DNA of 28,476 nt from Saccoglossus kowalevskii. Taxonomy: Eukaryota; Hemichordata; Enteropneusta; Harrimaniidae. The DNA is taken from contig NW_003139317.1 of the NCBI RefSeq assembly GCF_000003605.2, positions 388,791-417,266 of the forward strand, given 5' to 3'. Positions 15,620 to 25,487 of this stretch are shown here, piece after piece (the first letter of the stretch is position 1; the number at the start of each line of letters is the position of its first letter). A program made the translations under genes and the position numbers. Below the pieces are notes generated by a model. That model was not told the origin of the DNA. It made no database searches and saw only the letters and a program-made list of their open reading frames with translations.

Positions 15620-15980
15620 ACTATTTTCCGTTCACTGCGAGAATCCCGTGTTATGCGTGAAATCGAACGTAAAAACAGGACAAACAAAGGTCATAGCGTC
15701 GTAGTGGCGTCAAACATCGCGTGGGATTCGACAAACGCGAAGTATTTTGGGGGACATTTCCATGTTTAATAATGTGCTGTCCACATTTGATGATAGGCAA
15801 TTTTGATTAAGTTGGGGTATTCGGAAGGAATATTCCTCTGTCGAAGATCGGCCGGTCGATGTGAGTTACGAAATAAAGAAATTCTAGTTCAAAATCAAAT
15901 CGTTCGATTTTTGCAGCAGACGTTCGACGCGCGTTTTTCATACATCTCGCGAGATCTCGCAATTGTACGAAAATCCCCTA
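15620..15980. promoter_or_regulatory. CpG-rich patch with TCTCGCGAGA element
   Basis: CpG-dense sequence with TCTCGCGAGA at 15945-15954, overlapping GCGAGATCTCGC. TCTCGCGAGA is a known CpG-island promoter element (BANP site in vertebrates). The plus-strand open frame 15803-15985 has no recognised homology. No downstream gene is evident, so the patch could be an inactive promoter, a remote first exon or a repeat-derived patch. Confidence 0.3.
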
Positions 15981-15985
15981 TTTAG

Positions 15986-16760
15986 AAAGGTACATATACT
16001 CTGGAATTCAAGGACCTTAAGGATCTCATGTAAAAAAAACTAACAATCTGGTAACAAAGATCCAGATGAGGAAAAAAAGAGCAGGCTAAACTCCACTTCT
16101 TCATTGATGTGATAGTCACCACACCATTATATGAAGCAGAGAAAAGGGCTATCACCAGCCGTATCACCCTTACAGATGAATGCAACCTAGATGCAATTAA
16201 CAACCAGTAACTCAGAAGGATCCCGGAAGACAGTGCATTGGTTCCAACAATTCTGCCACTAAAGAGGGAAGACAACTGATACGAGTTTCACTTCTGTAAC
16301 AGTTGTAGAAATGGTGACTATGATGGTTCTACCACACGTGAGATACAGTAGATTCAAACAGTGAACGATTTTAATGGAAACAAAAAACAAGAATGAGGAT
16401 ATCATAAATAATTGTTGTCCTTTATTTAATATTACATAAACTGTGTTATAACACATGGTTCATTATAAGCGATGTTTATACTACAAGAACAAATGAATAA
16501 GTTTGAAAGTATTGTCAAATTGCAACCTATTAAGTGACCTTCTTGACTTGCGTTCTTTGAACTGCAACACCCTTATGCATTGAATAATAATATACAAATG
16601 TTTTGAGAAATATTGGAGAAAAAATACTAGGCACACTAAACTGTTAACAAGGAAAATGATGATGCTAGACAGAAAAGCTAATGATTTAACTTCTTTTCAT
16701 TACATACGAGTTCCATAATGTGTTTGTCAATCGTTATATGCATGACTACTGATCAGGTAA
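15986..16760. other. Intergenic with a possible degraded coding fragment
   Basis: Around 16135-16275 (plus) a frame reads AEKRAITSRITLTDECNLDA, then a stop, then LRRIPEDSALVPTILPLK. It looks protein-like but I recognise no family. It may be a pseudogene or retroelement scrap. The rest is featureless. Confidence 0.3.
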
Positions 16761-16926
16761 TTAGAGCGGGGAGTCGTCAACTGCGCATGCGTCAGATGGC
16801 CATAGCGTGTCGTTGTTTACAAACAAGCGTCTACCCACGAACCTTTGCGTTTGTAGCGTGTAATGTTATCGTCGCTTGTAACTCAATTCCCGCCCGTGAA
16901 CGCAGATGACAACCCTCTCGCTTTAA
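16761..16926 (-). mobile_element. MITE family 1, copy B (full length, inverted)
   Basis: TTAGAGCGGGGAGTCGTCAA ... GACAACCCTCTCGCTTTAA. It is the reverse of copy A over its whole length, sharing GATGGCCATAGCGTGTCGTT, TTTACAAACAAGCGTCTACC and CCTTTGCGTTT. No coding capacity. Confidence 0.75.
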
Positions 16927-17105
16927 GTAAAACAATTTGAAAACCCCTTCAGTAACCAGGAGTTTACATTTACAGTCCAGTTACTGTTTTTCATGTTTGG
17001 TACATCCCAACTGCTATGCAATCACGTAGTTGTCACTATCACAAATTCTACCTTTGTGGTTGCAGCATCTCTACCTCCATGAATAACATCATGCAGCCAA
17101 GGTGA

Positions 17106-17232
17106 TTAAAGCGGGGGTGGGGAGGTCGTCACCTGCGCACACACAAGGATCATGGGTAGACGCTTGTTTGTAAACAATGACACGCTATATGGCCATCTAA
17201 CACATGCGCAGGTGACAACTCCCTCGCTTTAA
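17106..17232 (+). mobile_element. MITE family 1, copy C (internally deleted)
   Basis: TTAAAGCGGGGGTGGGGAGG ... GGTGACAACTCCCTCGCTTT, same orientation as copy A. It lacks about 35 bp of the middle that is present in copies A and B. It is followed at once by the palindrome ATGGAGCTAGCTCCAT (17235-17250). Confidence 0.75.
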
Positions 17233-17378
17233 CCATGGAGCTAGCTCCATGCTTTAACCATTCATATTCTCTTCACATATTAGCTGCTACTACATCATCA
17301 CATACTAAACTTTTTTGAGATCACCCCTCACAGTCTTTTTACATTTGAAGACTTACTGGTGACCATCCCAGGTCATGT

Positions 17379-18660
17379 TTAGTTTCCCACTTTGCACAGA
17401 GTCCAGTAGCATGTCCTTGTGTGGGAGTTTGTCACCCCCTGACCTACAATGATCATATCCGATTTGTACAAATTTATGCTGTCAAGAGGTATAAAATGCA
17501 TAGGATCTTTCAGAATATGCATCTTGACTGTAATGTAGGGTGTCCACATTTGAGTAAGCAAAGGTCCCCAGAACCCATCTGGAAAGTGTGAACGTGGTAC
17601 AACTCACTGGTGACTGCATGGCCAGTTAACCTGAATCTGCATACTCCTAGATACCAGTGTTCACTTCCAATAATATGGGAGGGAGGCCCACTTGTCAGGT
17701 CTTGGTTCTTAGCCGAGAGAAAGTGGTCAATAAGGTGCCTGAGTCAGCATGAATGACTGCTAAATTATTAGTGAAGAAATGAGCTCTCCAGCCTAAAGCC
17801 AAGGCAACCAGAACTAGCGTCTTTCTTGGCAAGTGGCGCAGCACACTTTGGATGGGCCTTCTTATCAGTAATTGCCACATGGTAAGGTAAGTCTACCAAC
17901 CGTGGAATTGTAGGATTTAAAGGATATGTTGTGCGTGTGTAAGTGAAACAGCTATGGCGACAAATATATGTTTGACTTGAGATATGAGAGTAGTCCCAAG
18001 TGATTGTATATAGTCACTATGATCTATTAGTAGTGACCAGATGAGTGCCCACCCTTGACTTGGCCAGGGAAATGTGTGTTGCTATGTGGGAACGTGTACA
18101 TATCAATTATGTCCATGCTGATAGGGACATTGTGTTCCATGCTAGTGATGTCTGGCGAGGCGTGTTTCACAAACCCTGATTTTTGAGTGTTCAGCATTGA
18201 AGGAAACAGATCGATGAATGGTACCAACCAGTTCTGTGACAATCCTGATGAGAGACATTGCCCCCCTTACCAATACGTGCCTGGAAGATCCAGAGGGCCA
18301 TCTTCAACTCCTTCCAGTTGATGTGTTTGATTATCTGAGAGGTTGTCCAGAGATCCTTGGTCTGGAGAGGAATGATGTGTGCCCCTTCCCAGCCAAACCC
18401 TGAGATGTCTGTCAAATAGGTACTGTTGGAGGGAGTTCTATGAAGGGCATTTCGACCACCAGGTGATCAGGAATGGTCCTCCAAACTAGTGCCTCACTGC
18501 ACCTGACTGACAGGTAGACTAGGTACCAAGCACCCGAGTGCAGAATAAATGACCTGCAGAAAGCCTTGCATTGCTCTGGAGTGTCAGCTGTTGTCATCAT
18601 GGCCACACCTACAAATGATGTTTTCAAAGTGTGGTATTGGCTGGGAAACCCTGACAGAGG
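17379..18660 (-). pseudogene. Decayed DIRS-like retroelement: RT/RNase H remnant then tyrosine recombinase remnant
   Basis: Minus-strand frames broken by shifts and stops give, in order: ALVWRTIPDHLVVEMPF...ELPPTV and, after a 1-bp shift, LTDISGFGW-E-GAH, then LWTTSQIIKHINWKELKMAL (RNase H region of a DIRS/Ty3-type reverse transcriptase, usually TDASxxGWGA...HINxLELKA). Then PFIDLFPSMLN...FVKHASPD...YTFP, resembling the IDLFASRLN...PDP...YAFPP region typical of DIRS elements. Farther on, LPRKTLVLVALALGWRAH (17880-17695) resembles the KTxxLVALATGRR segment of the DIRS tyrosine recombinase. About 100 residues seem to be missing between the RNase H parts. The RT active-site YxDD and the recombinase catalytic residues were not found. 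The order RT-RNaseH-recombinase on one strand supports DIRS over LTR elements. Confidence 0.55.
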
Positions 18661-19026
18661 AAGGGAATACTCCCAAGTATGTCACGTTTTAGACTGTCTC
18701 CAACTTCGACCTGCCATGTTGACTACAAACCCAAATGACCTCAGAAATGCTGAAGTCACTATAAATGTTGATCTTGAGACTCCCTTAGTTAATGGTAGAG
18801 AAAACTGATTATAACTTAATTAAATCTGATACTTGATTATGTACAGGTATACAGAGATGTCCATCACACGGAGTTGAAGATCATGTTTGCCTGCATCGTC
18901 CGAATCGCACGGTCCAGTGTCTTCAACCTATAGACCTCTACACAATACCGTGCGGGATCGCATAGGCTAATTCCGTATCTGAAGCAGTGAGATCTGATTG
19001 AGCGCGCCATAAAACAAGGCGTCCAA

Positions 19027-19206
19027 TCAGCTTGGACGTACGAAATTATAAAACAAAGTTCCACTTCCTGTTTTTGTCGCTATGAAGACATCCTTCCCAC
19101 ACAAAACTGCGTCAATTGCCTGTACCTGATGAGGCTTGAGGGCACCAGCACCGAAAACTTTCGCAATTTTATCATCACAAATATCACGATTCATGGGCGC
19201 CGCCAT
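19027..19206 (-). pseudogene. RecQ-like helicase N-terminal fragment, Walker A lysine missing
   Basis: The ATG (AAAATGGCGGCG context) opens about 59 codons: MAAPMNRDICDDKIAKVFGA, then ALKPHQVQAIDAVLCGKDVF and IATKTGSGTL. LKPxQxxAIxxxLxGxDVF is the RecQ-type motif 0 and lead-in to motif I. In Walker A the expected TGxGKS/T reads TGSGTL, so the lysine codon is absent. The frame then loses similarity and stops. No downstream helicase motifs (DEAH, motif III-VI) were seen on this strand. Diverged RecQ-like ORFs are multicopy in several marine invertebrate genomes, so this may be a fragment of such a family. It is not a working helicase as it stands. Confidence 0.5.
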
Positions 19207-20810
19207 TTTGTTTAAAATAAAACGCCAAAGAGGGATTTGTAACACGCAAACTGATTGGAAAATGATCAGCCGCAACTGACTACTGGGGGCGCTGTTAGAA
19301 TACGCATATTTGATGGTCGTTCTGCCAAGGTCTAATTAGAGGCTCGGCAGAATAAACTTAGACCTTGGCTAGCGAAGATCATGGTTTGCCTGAGAGCTCA
19401 GGCAGTATCCATGTTGGGTTCAAGGGTGAAAAATCCATTTTTTTTTTTGGTTCTATGGCTTCTAATAATGCAAGACAAACAAAATACACAAAGTAGAGTG
19501 CACATGACACTGATATTTATTACAGAAATAGTTTACCATCACCGAAACAAAGGATAAATATACATTGCACCCAAAGCACACTGATTTGTAGTCAATATTA
19601 ATTTCAATATTACGTAAATAGTTTGATCAACCAATGTAACTGAACTCCAAAAAGAACAAAACATTTTAAGGCAAGTGATGTAATATATCAAACCATTTCA
19701 TTTTTCACAAATATATATATATCTATATAACATAATCTTTGAGATTATTCGAGAGAATATTAAAGCTGGTCAAAGGCTGACTGGAGGAATTAGTTTCAGA
19801 AAAACATGAATAGCAATAATGGTAGCATTTGTGTTAGTCGGTATTGTTTCATTCAGTACAAAGACTAAAAATTGCAATAATGCACTTATCTACAAATGGT
19901 CCCTGTCTATCATGTAAGATGGTATACTGGCCATCAGCAATGCAATAATTAGTTACACTGTGTCTTTCTCAATCAGACAATTAGAATCATTAAATGATCA
20001 TGTGATTTACTGAGTGAACACTGATTGGCTCATTTAAAACTACTGTACTCAATATTATTGTAACTACAAATATTACATTTTCTAATTTGTATCAATGGTA
20101 TTCAAGTGTTAAGCCAAAGAAGAAAAATAAAATAGAAACAAACATTAATATTGTCTAAATTAGGGAAAAAAACAACTGCTTTTCTTAAACAAAATTTTTT
20201 TTAATTAATTTTCATCATCCTAGTGAAGAAAAGTTAAGAAAAACTAAACTTTGAAAAATATAAAAATTGTATTCATATTACAACCGAGGTCGGAATTAGA
20301 AAATGCCCATCAATTTAAATTTGTTTTCCGTTATGTCAGTGAAGTAAGGTGTATTTAAGAAGGGTGTCCAACGTTAGTAGTATAGGTTTGCATTTATCGA
20401 GCTAGGTGCTCAATCTTCCCGTAATTTCGGGAATTTTAGCATGATAGGACCTAGATGGTGTACCCCTCTTCACACAACAATACTCTGACATGGTGTCTGA
20501 GTTTAACTCATCTGCAATCCACTGAAAATTACAACTGCAAAAAATATAGACAACATTTCATACACCTTGTGGCAGTTAAACATGTTAAACATTATACAAC
20601 AATAACAAAAACTATATATATATATTGTAAAAACAACGTAACTGTAATTATACTACGCAACATCAATCATATAAACTATTATGACCATATTATGACTATT
20701 ATTTGCACGACAATACAATTTTTTTCACGTTAAATATTAACATGATAATTAGAATAAGTATTGAGTTTAAAAATATAATTACTAAATTTACTCACTGTGA
20801 TTCGACCATA
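19207..20810. other. Intergenic, AT-rich
   Basis: A hairpin-forming inverted repeat CCAAGGTCTA/TAGACCTTGG lies at 19325-19368. A smaller palindromic CCCGTAATTTCGGG lies at 20418-20431. Otherwise there are low-complexity AT tracts (19708-19722 ATATATAT and similar). I see no gene. The plus-strand open frame 20455-20733 is compositionally biased and unconvincing. Confidence 0.6.
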
Positions 20811-21019
20811 TAGAATACTGTTGAATACTTTATCTTCGCTGGAATAAATTTTTGCTGAAAAGGCTTTTTGGGCGTTTTGCTTTGAGTTTATTTTCACTGA
20901 TTTTTGATGAGATTAATGTGAAATATAGGAAAAAAAAGTATATTCGCTGGATTTTATTTTCACGGAATCTTCCCTTCAGTGAAAATGAATTCCAAACAAA
21001 AATATAGTATTCTACAGTA
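20811..21019. mobile_element. CACTG-family inverted-repeat element copy 3
   Basis: The ends TAGAATACTGTTGAATAC and ATAGTATTCTACAGTA are inverted. It shares TATTCGCTGGATTTTATTTT and AATTTTTGCTGAAAAGGC with copy 2 (4836-5040). No coding capacity. Confidence 0.65.
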
Positions 21020-21247
21020 TATTACACAACAAATTAAGGTCTTTTGGACATATGTAAATACAAACATTTTTGAACTTCAGATTTGAATTTGTTATACATA
21101 TACCGTGACCCAAGTTCTGTGTGACAGAAATAGGCATACTGGATAATATATAGTGTCCTACATTATTTCCTAAAAGACATCTACTCAATATGAATAACAT
21201 GCATTTTTACCTGATTAGTTGCGTAGACAGCAAACATTTGATGACTG

Positions 21248-21455
21248 CTGTAAAATGATTAATTTTCACTGGGTTTAAATTTCACTGATTTACCAATTTC
21301 AGGCATATTCAGTGGGTTTTAAATTCACGGTTATATCATTTAGATAATATGTTCTATGCTAAATTTGTCATATTCACTGGGTTTTAATTTATTGCATTTT
21401 CCAGTCAGTGAAATAAGCAAAATTAAAACCCAGTGAATAATTAACCCTTTTACAA
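21248..21455. mobile_element. MITE-like element with ~30-bp inverted ends (TGTAAAA...CACTGGGTTT)
   Basis: The left end TGTAAAATGATTAATTTTCA continues CTGGGTTTAAAT. The right end reversed reads TGTAAAAGGGTTAATTATTC, then ACTGGGTTTTAATT. Internal CACTGGGTTTTAATT motifs recur in both orientations. It is related in theme to the CACTG family but has a different core. Confidence 0.65.
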
Positions 21456-22013
21456 TATGATCTTGTTGGCTATACTAAAATAATATACATAAATGTAATA
21501 TCACTAGTGACAGTTATATACATAATTGTATACTTTCCGAACTAGTCAATGTGAAAAAAATCCTATTAAAAATGATTCAAAGTATCTCATTTCATCTGTC
21601 TCCAACTTAACATTTCCTGAAAACTGTCTACAAAGTACTGTGATTCATGTAATATATTTGAACATGAAATAAGGTTCTTGAAAATTTTGTACACATCTGT
21701 TGGTATGATGGCAAAAAGGTGCATTAAAATATGTAACTCCATATTCATAGAAACGTGTGATATAAAACATTTTACTGGCCTCATTGAATAAAAGATATGA
21801 ATAATTAATAAATTACTTCATTAAAACATTAATTATATACATCATTGACTGTACTCACAATACACAATAAAAACAAAAGTATACATATGTTTGATGCATG
21901 AGGGCGCTGTAGATGCACTCTCCTGAGATAACATACCAGTACTAGAGAATGGAACGAGAATAACAAAGTAATGCAGAGAAGTACCTACATAAATTGCAGG
22001 CAATTTTTTTTTT
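21456..22013. other. Intergenic, AT-rich, nothing recognised
   Basis: No convincing gene or repeat. The minus-strand open frame 21784-21587 has no protein features. Confidence 0.55.
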
Positions 22014-22267
22014 CAAGTTAAGTTTGATCAACACAGCTTTAATTTTGCTTTTAGCATGGTTCAATTAATTCATCTGTTTAACTTAGGCCTTATTTTTTCA
22101 AGTTAAGTTTGATCAACACAGCTTTAATTTTGCTTTTAGCATGGTTCAATTAATTCATCTGTTTAACTTAGGCCTTATTTTTTCAAGTTAAGTTTGATCA
22201 ACACAGCTTTAATTTTGCTTTTAGCATGGTTCAATTAATTCATCTGTTTAACTTAGGCCTTATTTTT
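22014..22267. repeat. Perfect 85-bp tandem triplication
   Basis: A unit starting CAAGTTAAGTTTGATCAACA and ending AACTTAGGCCTTATTTTTT is repeated three times at exact 85-bp spacing (22014, 22099, 22184). I saw no internal differences except one fewer T at the final end. Complete identity implies recent or ongoing tandem expansion, or an assembly-sensitive VNTR. Confidence 0.9.
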
Positions 22268-22764
22268 GAATGTTCAGTTCAAGAATAAACATAGTCTATG
22301 TTAAATTTCCTTGCTGACAAGTCTGCATGCGATGTGTTAATCGTGTAATGGGTTTGAAGTGGTCACACAGAACACCCATGTATTAGCATCAAACTACCCA
22401 ATCTATCATATCTTCACAAATCGGTTGGTGACCCTTTTTTAATTTGTTTTAAATGTATGACACATTGTTTAATAAAAAGTAAAATATTTTCATAATTTTA
22501 CTCTCCATAGATATTCATGTGTTAATTTCATAATCTGAGAAAAGTAAACATATGATCTTGTATAGCATTCTATACACAAATTATTAGCAATTGTAAAAAC
22601 TTCCATAAAACTGTAATAATTGACATTAAATCCTCACTCAAATTACTTACAATATTTTTTAGGCAAAGTTAGGCAAAGTGGGTTTTACTATAGCCAATCA
22701 GTTGACCCCCCTGGAATTAAAAAAATATGGTATAAACCACAGAATATCCAGAAGCAAGTCACTG
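22268..22764. other. Intergenic, AT-rich, nothing recognised
   Basis: No ORF or repeat of note. Confidence 0.5.
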
Positions 22765-22880
22765 TGTGTGAGTTGTACATGTGTTGTCCCTGCTGATGTT
22801 CACTATGTCCAGTGCTAGTTTTGTGTGGCAAAGGATGTGTAACAAACACTGATTTTTGTATGTTAAGCAGTAATTAGACC
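22765..22880 (-). repeat. Fragment of the same DIRS-like element
   Basis: The plus-strand blocks CCTGCTGATGTTCACTATG, CAGTGCTAG, CACTGATTTTTG and TGTTAAGCAGTAATTAG align in order with 18090-18200 (CATGCTGATAGGGACATTGT, CATGCTAG, CCCTGATTTTTG, TGTTCAGCATTGAAGG). No readable frame remains. Confidence 0.5.
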
Positions 22881-23429
22881 TATTTTGTTGAACTTAATAG
22901 TAATTGTTGTGATACCATAAACTACAATAAACAGAATTATCTATTTTTGTTTAGGAGCTCATCATTGGGAGAAAATTTTGTTTATTGCATTCAACGTCAA
23001 ATTCAAACTGACCTTTAAACTTTAAAAGCTCCTTTGCGATGGATGGCACTTGAATATCTAGAGTGGGCCAATACATCGGAGAGAGTTTTTTTATATTACT
23101 ATGTTTTTTTTAACATAAGAAAGGCAACATGTTACCAATTTGATTCATAGAGGGATATGCTTTTTTTGTGTGTGTGTGTGTGTGTGTATAATTCAGATTC
23201 ACTGGCCTACCCCATTATTTCTACTGGCATGTGTGAAATAAGTTGGGTTCAGATATAGTTTTTGTACATATCAAGTCCTTTCAAGTATTAAAACAATATA
23301 ACATTTTTTTAAATGTTCGTTGCTACTAGTATTAAGATGTTAAGGTAAAACCCTCATTAATAAAAATATCCAAATTTATCCATTTTGCAATAAATTGTAC
23401 TCCATGGTAATATTTAGATTTAAATAAAC
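22881..23429. other. Intergenic with a short (TG)n microsatellite
   Basis: A (TG)n run of about 10 units at 23168-23188 follows an eight-T run. No gene is seen. Confidence 0.7.
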
Positions 23430-23820
23430 AGCCTCTCGGCTGAGATAGCTCTGCTGTTAACAGTGCATGTTCCAATTAAAGAAATTATTAGAAAATGAAC
23501 AAATCTGAGAGAAGTCTACATGAGGTGCCTATATGTATAGTATCAAAGCAATCAAACTTGTGGTTTTCAACAAGAAGTCGAAAATATCACTTTTTACCAA
23601 AAATATTCATCAAAATTAGAAAGATATCATCACGAAATGAACAAATCTAAGAGAGGTCTGCCCAAGGTATCAAAGCAATCAGGCTTGTAGTTTTCAAGAA
23701 GAAGTCGAAAAAGTAAAAAAAAATGACGCAGATGGCGGACGACAGACGCAGACGGACGGACATTCAATCATATGATAAGCTTTGCTCGACAAAGTCAACA
23801 GCGATGCTAAAAAAGTTGGG
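23430..23820. repeat. Dispersed interspersed repeat, longest copy
   Basis: The order of blocks (AGCCTCTCGGCTGAGATAGC, AAATGAACAAATCTGAGAGA, TATCAAAGCAATCA, AGAAGTCGAAAATATCACTT, a second partial repeat of the same blocks, then GACGGACGGACATTCAATCA and AAGCTTTGCTCGACAAAGTC) is shared in part with 5985-6175, 27585-27860 and 2172-2235. It is an internally duplicated, non-coding high-copy family. Confidence 0.65.
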
Positions 23821-24320
23821 ATCATTATCCAAATTTTTGAAAAAATTGGGAATGTATTTTAGTGGATAGTAGCCATTTTGTTAAGTATATTATGGTGCTT
23901 TTACCATAGGTTCCTAAGGCAGAGATATTATGCAATATCTCAAATTGTAATCTGGTGACATCATATATCATATATTGAGAATAATAGCCTAGGATACTTT
24001 TCATTGTCCTGAATTATTTTAAAAATGTGGGTTTTAAAAAGTGTTAAAATACACAAATTTTCGTTAATATTTTGTTCCATGGAACTGTTTTAAAAATAGC
24101 GATTTTTAGAAAAATATTCAGTTTCTCAAAATATGTTACTGTAACACACAAATAAATGCTATTTTATGGTGCCATGAGACAATGGCTTCATGATTTTACA
24201 TAATAAACCAATGAATATGATCATGCGATTTATGACCAACTTTCTCAAAAATGTTCTGGAATAGTACCGTGGACTAATGGCTCTTTTTCTTGAAATAAAA
24301 TAGAATTTCCATCACCATGA
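23821..24320. other. Intergenic downstream of gene B, AT-rich
   Basis: No gene or clear repeat. Confidence 0.5.
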
Positions 24321-24440
24321 TAGTAACTGTAGAAAGCTTCAATCTCAATCGTCCTAGTACGGTAACTATAGAAACAGTGTCAATAATCATCCTAGTAACT
24401 ATAGAAACAGTGTCAATAATCATCGTAGTAACTGTAGAAA
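24321..24440. repeat. Short tandem repeat (~33-38 bp unit) 3' of gene B
   Basis: Units begin TAGTAACTATAGAAACAGTG and end TCAATAATCATCC. About 3.5 copies are visible, the inner two nearly identical. It lies just beyond the putative polyadenylation signal. Confidence 0.75.
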
Positions 24441-24476
24441 AAATCTAATTGTTTTTCATCATTATCACAAGAAGGA

Positions 24477-24482
24477 TTTATT
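24477..24482 (-). terminator. Putative polyadenylation signal of gene B
   Basis: AATAAA on the minus strand, about 106 nt past the TGA stop. This is the first canonical hexamer after the stop, so it is the likely 3' end signal. Confidence 0.45.
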
Positions 24483-24587
24483 GTCACCAGATTCATTATT
24501 GCAATACAATGTGACCTTGACACTTTCACTGGTAAATAGTATACTGGTCAGTCTCCAGTTTAGACCATGTGACAAGACTGTTTTATA

Positions 24588-25487
24588 TCACACTGATGAT
24601 GTTTGAAGCATATTAAAAGTCTCGGAATTGGGAAAATAGTCACCATCAACTGAGGAAGAAACAAGCGGGCATTTCTCTATCGCATCACTATCTCGCTGTT
24701 CCTCGTCATCGCTATGAATACCAAACACAGTAGGCAGATTTGAGAAACTAACATTCAATACATCTGCTACAGGTTCTGATAGCGGCTTGTCTGTTTCCCA
24801 TGGTGCATCTGCCAGAGAGTCAATTTCATGTGTTCCCAAAATGCTTTGCAGTACAGGGTTATCGAGTTCATTCTCGCAACAGTCTTCATCAGATTCGTCA
24901 TAAAAACGTGCCATGCCACTCGTTTCTCCATCATCTTGATTTGTCCCACACCCATGTTTTTCTGTGGATTCCTGTGAGCTGTCATCTCCAAGACATGTCT
25001 TAACATAATTCTCGCTGTCGCTGACACTAAAATCTGTCACATGAGGCGAAAAGTTTGGTGCTGTCACGTTCAACAGTTGTATATTACTCATATGCGGTAA
25101 CATTTCAGCATTATCTATTTCATTTTTCCTCTGTTGCTTGGATACAGGTGATGACTGTGATGGCAGTACAACTTTTAGACACATAGTTCCATCTGAGATG
25201 CCTGTCATTTTGGCGTACTCATCTTCAATTCCTGAAGAACCAGAGTTTGGCAGACTAACAGTAAGAGGCACCGTCTCATCATCAGATTCTATTGCAGCAT
25301 GCTTTATGTTACATTCCAGATCGACAATTAAGCCTTTTTCCTGATTTATATCAAAACCTGGATCAGACTGGTTACTGATGATATCTGGATCCTTATTTTC
25401 CTGGTTCTGGTTAGTATCCAGTTGGGTTGTCTGATTGCCAACAGTATCATAACCACCTTCACAGAACTCTTCAGTTGCTTGAAAAGC
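24588..25487 (-). CDS. Gene B last exon: cytoplasmic signalling tail
   Basis: A 299-codon open exon starts AFQATEEFCEGG after a GATTTTCAG acceptor. The tail is acidic and rich in Ser, Asp, Asn and Gln, as in receptor tails. Tyrosine sites: G-YDTV (Y-x-x-V, the SHP2/SOCS3-type class, like YSTV in gp130), D-E-YAKM (Y-x-x-M, PI3-kinase p85 type), N-YVKT, F-YDES and D-YFPN. No Y-x-x-Q STAT3-type site is present. GLIVDLE about 50 residues in may correspond to Box2. The overlapping frames on both strands inside this exon are shadows. Confidence 0.82.
   Translation of the reverse strand, partial: AFQATEEFCEGGYDTVGNQTTQLDTNQNQENKDPDIISNQSDPGFDINQEKGLIVDLECNIKHAAIESDDETVPLTVSLPNSGSSGIEDEYAKMTGISDGTMCLKVVLPSQSSPVSKQQRKNEIDNAEMLPHMSNIQLLNVTAPNFSPHVTDFSVSDSENYVKTCLGDDSSQESTEKHGCGTNQDDGETSGMARFYDESDEDCCENELDNPVLQSILGTHEIDSLADAPWETDKPLSEPVADVLNVSFSNLPTVFGIHSDDEEQRDSDAIEKCPLVSSSVDGDYFPNSETFNMLQTSSV

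Noticed and set aside
18566-18808. 80-codon plus-strand ORF
   Set aside because: Largely antisense to the decayed DIRS-like element, with no recognised domain.
24767-25344. Other-frame ORFs inside the gene B tail exon
   Set aside because: They are shadows of the 299-codon exon, which has splice support and a coherent receptor-tail composition.
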